Assembly (NCBI RefSeq): GCF_016859285.1
Contig: NC_053403.1
Span: 20,559,448 to 20,623,447, forward strand
Length of the DNA: 64,000 nucleotides
Source: Xiphias gladius
Lineage: Eukaryota; Chordata; Actinopteri; Istiophoriformes; Xiphiidae
Reading direction: 5' to 3'
The notes beneath the pieces are model-generated. The model was not told the DNA's origin. It was given only the letters and a program-made list of their open reading frames with translations, and did not search any database. The stretch's first letter is position 1. Each line of letters begins with the position of its first letter. This document shows, in pieces, positions 38,490 through 48,599 of this stretch. Both the position numbers and the translations under genes were made by a program.

Positions 38490-39796
38490 TTACAGTTTAA
38501 ATTAATTTTTTTCCATCATTAATACTCAATACCCCATAATGACAAAGTTAAAACAGAATTTTAGAAATTTTTGCAAATTTACTAAAAGGAAAAACTAAAA
38601 TGTCATTGACATCTGTATTCAAATCCTTTAATCAGTACTTAGTTGAAGCACCATTGGGTTTACGGCCTTGTCTCTTCTTCCATTCTTCCCTGCAGATCCT
38701 CTCTAGCTCTGTTAGGTTGGATGGGGACGGTCAGTAGACAGCAATTTTCAGGTCTTCCAGATATGTTTGATTGGGTTCAAGTCAGGGCTCTGGCCACTCA
38801 AGGACATTCATAGAGTTGTCCATAGGTCACGCCTGCATTGTCTTGGCTATGTGCTTAGGGTCATTGTCCTGTTGGAAGGTGAACCTTCAGCCCAGTCGAA
38901 GGTCCTGAGTGCTCTGGACCAGGTTTTCATTGAGGATATCTCTGTACTTTGCTCTGTTCAGCTTTCCGTCAACCCTGACAGGTCTCCCTGTCTCTGCCAC
39001 TGAAAAACACCCCCACAGCATGATACTGCCACCACCATAATTCACTGTTGGAATGGTATTGGGCAGGTGATGAGCGGTGCCTGGTTTTCTCCAGACACGA
39101 CACTTACACTTGAGGCCAAAGAGTTCAATCTTGGTTTCATCAGACCAGAGAATCTTGCTTCTCACATTTTCTGAGTCCTTTAGATGCTTTTTTTTGCAAA
39201 CTCCAAGTGGGCTTTCATGTGTCTCTCACTGAGGAGAGACTTCCGACTGGCGACTCTGCCATAAAGCCCAGATTGGTGAAGTGTTGCAGTGATGGTTTTC
39301 CTTCTGGAAGTTTCTCCCATCTCCACACAGGATCTCTGGAGCTCAGCCAGAGTGACCATTGGGTTATTAGTGACCTCTCTTACCAAGGCCTTTCTCCCAC
39401 AATTGCTTAGTTTGGCCAGGTGGCCAGTTTTAGGAAAAGTCCTGGTTGTTTCAAACTTCTTCCATTTAAGAATTATCTAGCAAAAATTTTTTTGCAATCT
39501 TCCCCACATCTGTGCCTGGACACAATCCTGTCTTTGAGATCTGCAGGCAATTCCTTCAACCTCATGGCTTTTTTTTTTTCTTTTCTGTAATGTCCATTGT
39601 CAGCTGTGAGACCTTATAAAGACAGGTGTGTGCCTTTCCAACTCATGTCCAATCAACTGAATTTACCACAGGTGGACTCCAGTCAAGGTTTAGAAACATC
39701 TCAAAGATGATCAAGAGAAATGGGAGGCACTTGAGCTAAATTTAAAGTGTCATAGCAAAGGGTCTGAAGAGGTCTGAATACTTTCTGAATGCGCTG
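38490..39796 (-). mobile_element. Tc1/mariner transposon, left end lost, transposase broken
   Basis: The right end 'gaatactttctgaatgcgctg' is followed by TA at 39,797-39,798. The left outer repeat is missing about 50-60 bp and starts within the inner part ('aataccccataatgacaaag'). The transposase reads on the minus strand: an N-terminal paired-type helix region (NNPMVTLAELQRS) near 39,370, ILWSDETKIELFG near 39,150, then YGGGSIMLWGCFSV. FQQDNDPKH follows just downstream and WKKRQGRKP near the end. The catalytic Glu position reads Lys in the frame NPIKHIW (38,757-38,777), and stops and frameshifts occur. It is inactive and lies in the putative stmn4 first intron. Confidence 0.85.
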
Positions 39797-39914
39797 TATA
39801 TAGTGGATACATGTACACAGAATTCAGACACTCAAATAAAATGGCATACAGTAAATTTTTTGGCACTATATGGTAAATAGGGAGTGATTTTGGACACAGC
39901 CTATTTCTTGGGCA

Positions 39915-40260
39915 TTACCAGTAACTACCTGAAGTCTCATCTGGTTGCCTGGCAACTAGCCACAGCCAAAAAATTAGTCCAGCACATAACCCCCCATAAA
40001 ATGGCACTTTTTACACTTTGGTTTTTGTACAGGTTAAACAAACAAGATATAATTTAGAGGTGCTGGTAGGTGGAGTTAGCTACCTTTGAGCAGAGCCAGG
40101 CTAGCTGATTCTCCCTGTTTCCAATCTTTATGTTAAGCTAAGATAACCAGCTGCTGGATGTAGTTACATATTTAGCATACATACCTGAGAGTGTCATCAA
40201 TCTTCTCATCTAACTCTCAGCCAGAAAGCAACTAAGCATATTTCCCAATATGTTGTACAA
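39915..40260 (+). repeat. dispersed repeat family B, copy 1
   Basis: Contains 'gttgcctggcaac', 'ccagcacataaccccccata', 'tacactttggtttttgtaca', 'aggtgctggtaggtgga', 'gagccaggctagctg', 'ttaagctaagataaccagct' and 'catcaatcttctcatctaac'. Copies or parts recur at 40.76, 45.74, 48.07 and 56.4 kb, some inverted, which suggests a fold-back non-autonomous element. It is a common fish repeat of unknown class, recalled from memory. Confidence 0.6.
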
Positions 40261-40734
40261 TAAGATGAATAAATCGTTCGCTTTTTTCATGATTTTAATA
40301 CGCAAACTCGTGCATTCTTGCCTTTTCTGAAAGCCATTATATGTTATTATGTATTAACTAAATTTTTAGAGTCATCACAGGAGAAATATTATGTTCAGCA
40401 GACCTGAAGGACAGTGATCTCCTGGGACACAAGCATGCATATCACAAAATAGTATGATATCCATGGATGATATAACTTTCAGCAAAATTTCCTATCAGCA
40501 TGACCAAATGTTCCCTATGAGCAGTATAGCAAAGCAGTACATTTACTGCCTGATTACTATGTGTCTATGTGTGGGCACACAACTGGGTACTATTGGGTAT
40601 CTGTACATTTACGTTTCATGTGTAAAGTGTGTGCACATATGTGTCTTTGTGTCCGTCCCTCTCGGAACCAAGTCAGGGTGACCACGTGTTCAGGTTGTCT
40701 CATTGGTACATTTTTCTCACTTTCACTCTCTCTC

Positions 40735-40870
40735 TGATAAATAGATAGATAGAGGGGAAGGGGTAAAAGGGGTGCTGGTAGGTGAAGCGGGGGAAACAGC
40801 TAGCCTGGCTTTCACAAACAGACATTTCTAAAGCTCACTTATTAACATGTATCTATGAAAAATTGAAAAA
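40735..40870. repeat. GATA microsatellite and family B fragment
   Basis: A short GATA run (40,737-40,753) is followed by 'ggtgctggtaggtgaag', 'gggggaaacagctagcctgg' and 'ttctaaagctcacttattaa'. These are the family B terminal words in the orientation opposite to the copy at 39.9 kb. Confidence 0.5.
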
Positions 40871-41109
40871 TACTTTTAACGAGGTTTAATTTAATTTAGA
40901 TCTTTTTCTTTGATCAGATTTACCTCATATCCATTTATTTTTCTTTAACTTAACAATCTAAATTATACTGATTATATCTAAGTCCTGTCTGTAGAACAAA
41001 TAACAGCAGTGCAACAATACAGAAAAAATGTAGCTTTCATCTTTTGCATGTAGGGCATACTACATTTTGAAATGTAGGCAGCATAATAAGCATACACTAT
41101 ATACTGGTG

Positions 41110-41200
41110 TATTCTCTGATACAGTGAAGATCGTAAGTATTTGGACATTTATACAATTTTGTCCTCCAGGCTTGATTCAGTTCGAAATAAATTAATGGAT
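41110..41200. repeat. possible solo Tc1-type terminal repeat
   Basis: 'tacagtgaagatcgtaagta' followed by 'tttggacatttatacaattt' resembles the outer end of Tc1-like inverted repeats of the kind seen at 19.85 kb. No partner end was found. Confidence 0.3.
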
Positions 41201-41307
41201 ACTACTTTGTGCCAAGTCACAGCTTTACCTTGACTAGGATTTCATCAATATAGAAAGAACTCTGTGGGACATATAGCCTTTTTAACACATAGTGTCCAAA
41301 GTTTAGG

Positions 41308-41480
41308 GGTGGTGGCTTTCGTTTAAGGAGGTAGAGTAAGTCGTCCACTAACCGGAAGGTCGGTGGTTTGATCTCCGGCTCCTCCAGTCCGCATGTCGAA
41401 GTGTCCTTGGGCAAGATACTGAACCATAAATTGCCCCCAATGTATAATCGGTGTGTGAGTGTGTGTGTGTAGAAAGTGCA
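41308..41480 (+). mobile_element. tRNA-like SINE or SINE-like repeat
   Basis: A tRNA-like head ('ggaggtagagtaagtcgtcc') with a good B box ('ggtttgatctcc', 41,365-41,376) is followed by the conserved fish repeat body 'gaagtgtccttgggcaagat', 'actgaaccataaattgcccc' and 'atcggtgtgtgagtgtgtgt'. It lies in the putative first intron of stmn4. The class is inferred from the promoter-like head; an alternative is a non-autonomous DNA transposon. Confidence 0.5.
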
Positions 41481-41867
41481 GTAGTTTACAGTTGCTTCTC
41501 CCACTTGTGTCACGGCTGTGACTCACTGTGACACAGAAGCCTGGGCAAAAAAACAAAAAGTAAAACACAAATCGAAACTCAGAAACATGTTTTGCTTATT
41601 GTTACTTCACTTGGATATTTGAGCTTCACTGTGCAGAATGATTTAGTACAGATGTTGACTTTAGAAGGTTGTTTTCACATTCATCTGTTGAAGATGGAAA
41701 GTTTACACAAGTAGAGCTTACACAAGTGCGCTGCAGTTTTTTTTTATTGTTCACACTCTCCTTAGCCAATACTTCTCAGATTCATTATGTGACCTTTGAA
41801 GCTGCTTCATTCAATCCTTCCCCTCTGTGCCTCTCTGTCTCTGTTTCTGCATGTCTCTCTCTGCCAG

Positions 41868-41930
41868 AGTGAGAAGGATCTTCAGCATCCCTAGAGAGTT
41901 ACATACGCAGTGAGAAGATGACTCTGGCAG
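41868..41930 (+). CDS. stmn4: stmn4 exon with start codon
   Basis: The acceptor is ctctgccag|agtgag; the ATG is at 41,918-41,920; the coding part reads MTLA plus one base; the donor is GCAG|gtagat. Stathmin-4 in vertebrates starts MTLAAYKEK, which this exon and the next reproduce across the junction. Confidence 0.9.
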
Positions 41931-42527
41931 GTAGATGCATCCACAGCAGAAACTCATACACCTCACACCTCTCTTTTCCTTTAATGTTAACTGCTAATGG
42001 TTGGGATAATAACAATAGTGCAAATGCATTATCTGAATCATGTATCTTGTCATTATTATGACAGTGTTATAATAATGAGAATGACTAGTCCCTGTCACTG
42101 AAGAGGAGACTTAAATCATCCGTCCTTGAATGCTTGTTCATCATTCAATTTGAGTCAACACAATGTCAAGCATAATAGCACAAGTGTGTTTGTGTGTGTG
42201 TGTGTGTGTCCTCAGCCTACAAAGAGAAGGTCAAAGAGCTCCCACTAGTGTCTCTGTTCTGCTCCTGCCTGAACCCACAGACTGCAGAAAAACCTACGTA
42301 CAAGGCAGAAGGTAATAAATAAACAAACAAATATACACACACACACACACCAAAAAAAAAAAAAAAGTATATTATAACCCCCCCCTCCCAGGTCCTCTAC
42401 CAGGGTCCTGGGAGTTTGAGTTTCTGCGCAGTATCTTAGCTGTTCCTAGAACTGCGCTCTCCTGGACAGAGACCTCAGATATAGGATATATATATATATA
42501 TACACATACACACATAAATATACATAT

Positions 42528-42592
<65 letters not shown>

Positions 42593-43365
42593 CATATACA
42601 TATACATATACACACACACACACACATATATATATACATATACATACACACACATATATATACATACATACACACACACACACATATACACATACATATA
42701 CATACACACACACACACATATATACATACATATACATACACACACACACACATACATATACATACACATATATACATATATACATACACATATACATATA
42801 TACATATATACATACACATATACACATACACATATACACACACACATATATATACATATACACATATACATACATACACACACACACATATATATACATA
42901 TACATACACACACACATATATACATATACATATATATACACATATACATACATACACATATACATACACATACATACACATATACATACATACACATATA
43001 CATACCGATATATACATACATATACACACATATATATATACTCACACATATATATACACATATATATATACACAGATACATATATATATATACACATATA
43101 TATACACAGATACATATATACACACACATATATATACACAGATACATATATATATATACACACACATATATATACACAGATACATATACATACACAGATA
43201 CATATACATACACACACATATATATACACACACACAAACATATATATACATACACATATACATACACAAACACACATATATATACATATACATACACACA
43301 CACGCATATATATACATATACATACACAGACACACACACACACACACATATATATACATATACAT

Positions 43366-43396
<31 letters not shown>

Positions 43397-46300
43397 CATA
43401 TACATACACTAACACACACACATATATATATACATATAAATAACACACATATATATACATATACATATACATACACACACACACACACATATATACATAT
43501 ACATACACACACACACATACACATACATATACATACACATACACACACATACATATACATACACATATACATACACATAAATTAATATATATATACACAT
43601 ATACATATATACATACACATATACACATACACATATACACACACACACACATATACATATACACACATATACATACACGTACATACACACACATATACAC
43701 ATATACATACACACACATATACATATACACCCGCATATATATACATATACACATACACACACATATATATACATACACATATATATACATATACATACAC
43801 ATACACACACATATATATAAAATATTTTGCACAAATATTCATAGTTAAACAGCTATGAATCCATCAGAGTCAGTAGACAAGTCATTCTGAGAAATGTAGG
43901 AATTTGTTAAACAAACACAGAGACATGTAGACAGAATGTATACCAGAAAATCACATGATGCACAAAATATACTGATGATGTGTAACAGTGTGTTTCCCTG
44001 TATTAAAAATCCCTAGTAAATACATCTAAACATGGCCACAATCCAACACCACAGATGCAGTGGACCTGGGCTGGTGCGTCATCAAAGACGTGGAGGTAAT
44101 TGAGCTGAATAAACGGGCATCGGGCCAAGCCTTCGAGGTCATCCTCAAGCCCCCGTCCTTTGATGGTGTGCCAGAGCTCAATACCTCCATGCCACAGCGC
44201 CGTGACCCCTCCTTGGAGGAAATACAGAAGAAACTTGAGGCTGCCGAGGAGAGACGAAAGGTGAGGGAAGAAGTGGAAGGTGGGGGTGGCTTTTCTAAAC
44301 CAGAGTTTTTGCATCATGACGGCCACAAAAAACCCAACTGGACATACCCTGACCTTAACTGTAACCCTAGATATTTGTAGCTTATTCAGGCATTGTCAAA
44401 CATCTGACAACACTCTTTGTGGCCAGAATGATTCATCAGCTCGGGAGAAAAAAGGGTGGAAATGTATAAAAGGAAACAGGGAGGGAGTGTTGGAGTGGAT
44501 GGAAAGGAAGGGAGGAAACACAAGCAGAGGCAGGGTAGAAAGATGAAAAGAGGGACATGAAACTACAAGGGCAATCATGCAAAGACACACACACGATGGC
44601 TAATAGTCATCAAGCAAAGAGGATGGTGGAGAGAGGGGAAGGAGGAGCTAGGGGAAAGATGAGGAGAGAGAAAATATAGCTGAGCCAGAGTTTCAAAAAC
44701 ATTCCCTGCAAAAGAATGTTAACAGGACATCTGCAACATCTAATGCATCCATGGTAACTTAAATTAGAACAGACTTTTTCTTGCATTAAGCAAAAACACA
44801 CAAAAAATGGTTAGCAAAGATGTAAATGACATACTATTTCCTGAGATGGCGGTCACAGCTACTGCAAATCTTACAAATGGCGCATGCACAAGGCAAAGTA
44901 AACAAAAACATAACTCTACAGACACACACTGTATCCACTGTGCCTTTCAGAGAAGGAGCACTGGATTTCCTTTACACGCTAACATACATTTACCATATAC
45001 TCTTAATCTTTTCAACACATTTTGTGAGGTGTGAAAGGTGTTTGTATCCTATTAGTAATGGAAAAACTTTTGTCACCAGGTCTCCGACTGACCTGAAGAT
45101 ATTCCCACTCAAAGACATAACAACCATAACTTTAACCCTGAACGCAGCCCTCTGTTATTTTGGTGTGTCTTCTGAGTAGGTGTGTTTTGTTGGAACTCTG
45201 CAAGCTGCAGATACAAAGGTTTCATCATTTAGGTTCAAGGCTCAGATGTCTATCCTTCTGCCTCTTGTAATAGCTTCAGTCTCCAAGCCTTTTTTACCAT
45301 TTGTAGTTTGAGTATTTTTTAAAGGACAAGTGAAATTCATCTGGTGAGTCTACCCTTAATACATTCTGTCTTCCTCCAGTGCCAGGAGGCAGAGCTGCTG
45401 AAGCACCTGGCAGAGAAGAGGGAGCATGAGCGCGAGGTAATCCAGAAGGCCTTTGAGGAGAACAACAACTTCATCAAGAACGCAAAGGAAAAGCTGGAGC
45501 AGAAGATGGAGGCCAACAAGGAGAACAGGGAGGCCCTGCTGGCCGCCATGCTGGAGAGGCTGCAGGAGAAGGTACTGTCTTGATTGACAGGTTTTCCAAA
45601 GGATTCTACAGTGTTCTCAAACTCAGGGTCTCACATTTGAAGAAACGCACGTTAGAAATCAACTCTAATGCACTAAAGCAATTATTGGAAATGTACCATT
45701 CATTTCTGAGTCAATTGAGACTGTGAGAGACTGGAGGCAGGGGGAAACAGCTAGCCTGGCTCTCTTCAAAACCTCCCTTTGGGAGACTCAATGGGCTGCT
45801 ATGTGCTTCAAGGTGAGGGTCACATGCGAACGGAGACAGCCAAAAGCATCAGTAGGCTAATTTTTGGTACCATTGCTGGCTTCTCTACTTGTACTGTAAT
45901 AAGATTATTAGTTTCACACACGTGACAAATTTAAGGAAAAACCAACTTAAAGCTACTTAGTAGGGTGTTGGGCCATCACGTGCCACGAGGAAAGCTTCTG
46001 TGCGCCTTTGCATTGATTCTACAAGTCTCTGGAACTCTACTGGAGGGATAGAACACCATTCTTCCAAAGAATATAAAAGAAGAATATATAAAAGAATATA
46101 TTCCTTCATTTGGTTTTTTGGAGATTAGAGGAGATTAAATCTACCATCTGTCTGAGATCTGTTTACTGCAAAGGCCATAGCATATGATTCACATCATTTT
46201 TATACTCATCAAACAATTCAGTGACCCCTCGTGGCCTATGAATGGGGACATTGTCGTCCTGTTTCTCCACTCATTTTTCAGGTGTCCCCTTAATTTATCA

Positions 46301-48599
46301 CCTGTCTGTAAATCAGTTTGTCTAAGTGCTATGCAAAGGCAACTCAACCTGCTTCAGGTTCTTGAAGACGCTTCACCTATCATCCGAAAGGCTTCTACAG
46401 CTCTAACTGACTGATGAGGAGTCTAAGGCATTAACCTTTTGTGGGGTCATTAACACCTTGAGAGTCGTTGAAGTCGCATGTGAGTCGTTGACCCACCCGG
46501 CTATTGTGTGAGTCGTTAGGGTCAGATAAATCATGGTATGAATGGCTTTTAAGCTACCTATGTATAGATCTCAGGATTGCAATTGGTGTCATAGACCATC
46601 TCTTCTGTTTAGTGATGGTCATTGCAGTTTGAATAGATGGCTTCTTTCACTCCTCTTTCAACCTCTGGCCAAAATGTGTACATTGCTCTCCTCAAATGGT
46701 TGTCACTTGTCCTACAGATGTAGGTGGACTGCTGAGTCCTGACCTGAGGAGTTGGCTCTCCTGTGTTGTGCCATGCACTTGTGAAGCAGTTGTTTTGTTT
46801 CCCCAAATGTAAAGGTCCTTCATCAAAACCACAAAAGATGCAGAACAGATAGAGAGGAAAATAACAATAAACGGCACAACATTGTCATTCCTTACGTTGC
46901 GGGAGTATATGAAAAACCCAGGATGATCTTTACCAAATGCTGTGTCCCTGTGCACTTCAAGCCCAGTAAGACTTAGGTAGAAGCTGGTCGACTCTATGGA
47001 CAAAACATCCAGACATAATCACAAAAATGTACGCAGTTCAATGCAACGAGGAATGCAAAGACCTATGCATAGGGACTCACATGTGACCTCAACGACTCTC
47101 AAGGTGACCCAAAAGAAGTTAATGCCTGAGACTCCCCACCAGTCAGTTAGAACTGAAGAAGCCTTCAGATGAGAGGTGAAACATCTTCAAGAACCTCAAG
47201 CAAGTCCTGTTGCCTTCATATAGCACTTAGAAATACCATGATCTGAATCACTGAGAATCTTCACAGGCTTAAATCAATATGCTGCATTTCTTTATTCTTT
47301 CACTTCCATTTAGTTTTTGACAAAGCAGCACCTTATCACTGTAATTAAATGCAATCATTGCTAAAATGTTCAAATGTGAAAATGATAATTGGTAGGGAAA
47401 GAAACTAATTTAACGACAAGCCAACTTCCATCCAAAATATGACTTACCTTTCATAAATATTCGTGTCAACATTAACGTCCAGTTAAGCACATTTGAAAAC
47501 CACATTAAATTATCCTTTCAAATGCCACTGTGCCAGAAAGAAAACAAATTTAATTTTCTGTGTATTTTCTTACATAAGAAGTCATATAAACAACATTGTC
47601 AACCCCATGGTCTATAAGGCAACACTGTGACAACTGTTCGTGGCCAGTGGCCAGTAAACATGCTGACAGTTTAGCTTGCTAGCGGTAGCGATCAGTCAGT
47701 CCTGTAATCTTAGATAGTCATGCAGGTTGTAGCAGTCGGTCAAGAGCCTCTGGAAATGTGGAACTATTTCTTAATGGACAACACTTCATCTGTCTGCCCA
47801 GCACTTCTGTGTAGTGTCACTGCTGGTTGCTGGGCAAACCTCACTTTGACAGACTACAGAATGGGGCACCCCAGTAGCCTAATGGTTAAGGCACATACCA
47901 CATAATCACAATGTCCATGGTTCAACTCCTCCCTCTATCTCCCCACATTTCCTATCTGTATCTCTACTGCTGCCAACAAGTAAAAATGCTTAAAAAAAGA
48001 AGACAGCAGATTGCCACTGCACTCAGCTTTTGTTCATCAATAACTAGGTAACATGTAAATCCCCCAAAAACAAACAAATTAACTAGCTAAGCTAGGTTAA
48101 CTGCCTCCTGGCTCTAGTTTCATACTTAACATACACACATGAAAGTGGTAGTGATCTTCTCATCCGATTCTCAGAAAGAAAATAAGCATTTTCCCCAAAA
48201 TGTCTAGGTAGTCATTCAATTTTGATATATTTCTTTGAACAGGTTTCACAATTTCTAACCAGCACTGCTTTATTGAGTGCAGTCAAGTCTTCAGTAATAT
48301 AAACCAGGTCTGTTGTTCTCTTTTAACATTGTACACAAGCCTGATCAGTGATCATGAATTTTATATGAGCTGGAAAAGAGTTTTTAGTTCTCCCCACTCT
48401 GTATCATTCCCCTGTTCAAATCTTTATGAAGAGTCACTGAGCCATTCCCTTGTTCTGCTGGCATCTCCCTAATTAATACTAACATATCTATGATTACTAA
48501 TAACTCTGATGTTGTTTTGTCTCTGTGTTTTTCTGGCAGGACAAACATGCAGAAGAAGTGAGGAAGAACAAGGAGATGAAGGAGGAAGCCTGCCGGTAG
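41918..48599 (+). CDS. stmn4: stathmin-4 (neuronal stathmin, RB3)
   Basis: Coding exons 41,918-41,930, 42,216-42,311, 44,055-44,260, 45,380-45,571 and 48,540-48,599 join in phase into 188 residues, the expected size for stathmin-4 (about 189 for the standard isoform). Residues 1-37 form the membrane-targeting N-terminus ([20 protein letters not shown] and SC), whose two cysteines are the palmitoylated pair known in this family. A linker follows, then the tubulin-binding stathmin-like domain: an N-terminal cap ([20 protein letters not shown]) and a long charged helix rich in Glu/Lys/Arg to the end (...[15 protein letters not shown]). Serines in RASG and RRDPSLEE match known phosphorylated positions of the family. 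The protein sequesters tubulin and promotes microtubule disassembly in neurons. DLGWCVI and the ending EEACR distinguish it from STMN2 and STMN3. The alternative 27-residue exon of some mammalian isoforms was not found in the intron before 44,055. Confidence 0.95.
42184..42209 (+). promoter_or_regulatory. stmn4: (TG)n tract replacing the polypyrimidine tract at a stmn4 acceptor
   Basis: A nearly pure TG repeat ends six bases before the AG of the acceptor at 42,215 (tgtgtgtcctcag|CC). UG-rich RNA next to a 3' splice site is the known binding context of TDP-43 and CELF proteins. The effect here is inferred. Confidence 0.6.
42216..42311 (+). CDS. stmn4: stmn4 coding exon 2
   Basis: Encodes the [18 protein letters not shown] targeting segment and [13 protein letters not shown], and ends one base into the next codon at GAAG|gtaata. 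The split codon completes as GAT (Asp) with the next exon. Confidence 0.93.
42325..42367. repeat. CA and A runs at the start of stmn4 intron 2
   Basis: 'acaaacaaatatacacacac' followed by a run of about 15 A, just after the donor. Confidence 0.8.
42489..43818. repeat. 1.3-kb compound CA/TA (CATATA/CACACA) tandem array in stmn4 intron 2
   Basis: Almost pure alternation of purine and pyrimidine, made of CA runs, TATATA runs and mixed hexamers. It fills most of the 1.74-kb intron between coding exons 2 and 3. Four or more overlapping minus-strand 'proteins' rich in Tyr, Val, Cys and Met (up to 486 codons) cross it and are by-products of the repeat. The flanks show no transposon ends. Confidence 0.97.
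44055..44260 (+). CDS. stmn4: stmn4 coding exon 3 (cap and start of the stathmin-like domain)
   Basis: The acceptor is accacag|AT. The exon encodes [20 protein letters not shown], the SLD cap strand, then [19 protein letters not shown] and [20 protein letters not shown]. It ends in phase at AAAG|gtgagg. It is highly conserved within the stathmin-4 pattern. Confidence 0.95.
44261..45379 (+). other. stmn4 intron 3, nothing else seen
   Basis: Purine-rich stretch at about 44,440-44,680. No repeat family or exon was recognised. Confidence 0.6.
45380..45571 (+). CDS. stmn4: stmn4 coding exon 4 (tubulin-binding helix)
   Basis: 64 codons in phase 0, tcctccag|TGC to AAG|gtactg, reading [20 protein letters not shown], then [18 protein letters not shown], ending [11 protein letters not shown]. 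This forms the two tubulin-binding repeats of the long helix. Confidence 0.95.
45735..45800. repeat. family B fragment in stmn4 intron 4
   Basis: 'agggggaaacagctagcctg' and 'gctctcttcaaaacctccc' match the terminal words of family B. Confidence 0.4.
45950..46312 (-). mobile_element. Tc1/mariner-like transposase remnant, C-terminal end
   Basis: Minus-strand pieces read [15 protein letters not shown] and, after an internal deletion, [29 protein letters not shown] and GPTPY. This is the C-terminal part of a known Tc1-like transposase pattern (usually followed or preceded by SPDLNPIEHLW, missing here). A terminal segment 'ggtgtccccttaatttatca' closes the copy. It lies in stmn4 intron 4, next to the Penelope-like element. 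Confidence 0.6.
46321..47270. mobile_element. Penelope-like element, two 3' fragments arranged head-to-head
   Basis: Inverted repeats of about 155-165 bp form the outer parts (46,321-46,485 against 47,077-47,231; both contain versions of 'cttgaagacgcttcacct'). On the minus strand (about 46,820 to 46,740) lies the GIY-YIG endonuclease region: KDLYI, then [20 protein letters not shown]. On the plus strand 46,881-46,976 reads [16 protein letters not shown] then [10 protein letters not shown], the conserved end of the RT-to-linker region, and 47,021-47,075 reads [16 protein letters not shown], the start of the GIY-YIG domain. The two orientations therefore meet near 46,840. Penelope-like elements are known for inverted and partial-tandem arrangements. 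It is inactive. Confidence 0.7.
47275..47860 (+). other. stmn4 intron 4, nothing recognised
   Basis: AT-rich. No exon or repeat recognised. Confidence 0.45.
47862..48001 (+). mobile_element. tRNA-derived SINE, copy 2
   Basis: A clear tRNA-like head: 'ggggcaccccagtagcctaa', 'tggttaaggcacatacc', and a B box 'ggttcaactcc' at 47,919-47,929. A CT-rich body ('cccacatttcctatctg', 'tatctctactgctgcc') and an A-rich tail follow. It shares its layout with the copy at 21.5 kb and lies in stmn4 intron 4. Confidence 0.7.
48065..48220 (+). repeat. family B fragment in stmn4 intron 4
   Basis: 'taagctaggttaactgcctc', 'gaaagtggtagtgatcttct', 'catccgattctcagaaag' and 'aataagcattttccccaaaa' match the right half of the copy at 40.1-40.26 kb in the same orientation. 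Confidence 0.5.
48540..48599 (+). CDS. stmn4: stmn4 last coding exon
   Basis: The acceptor is ttctggcag|GAC. The exon reads [19 protein letters not shown] then TAG. Vertebrate stathmin-4 ends in the same way (…KELKEEASR in mammals). Confidence 0.95.
   Translation, partial: DKHAEEVRKNKEMKEEACR

Noticed and set aside
42372..43842. Minus-strand frames of up to 486 codons rich in Tyr, Val, Cys and Met
   Set aside because: They are created by the CA/TA array, which has no stops in several frames. They overlap each other in different frames and lie in a stmn4 intron.
42312..44054. Alternative 27-residue exon known from some mammalian STMN4 isoforms
   Set aside because: The intron is almost entirely simple repeat and no matching exon was found.
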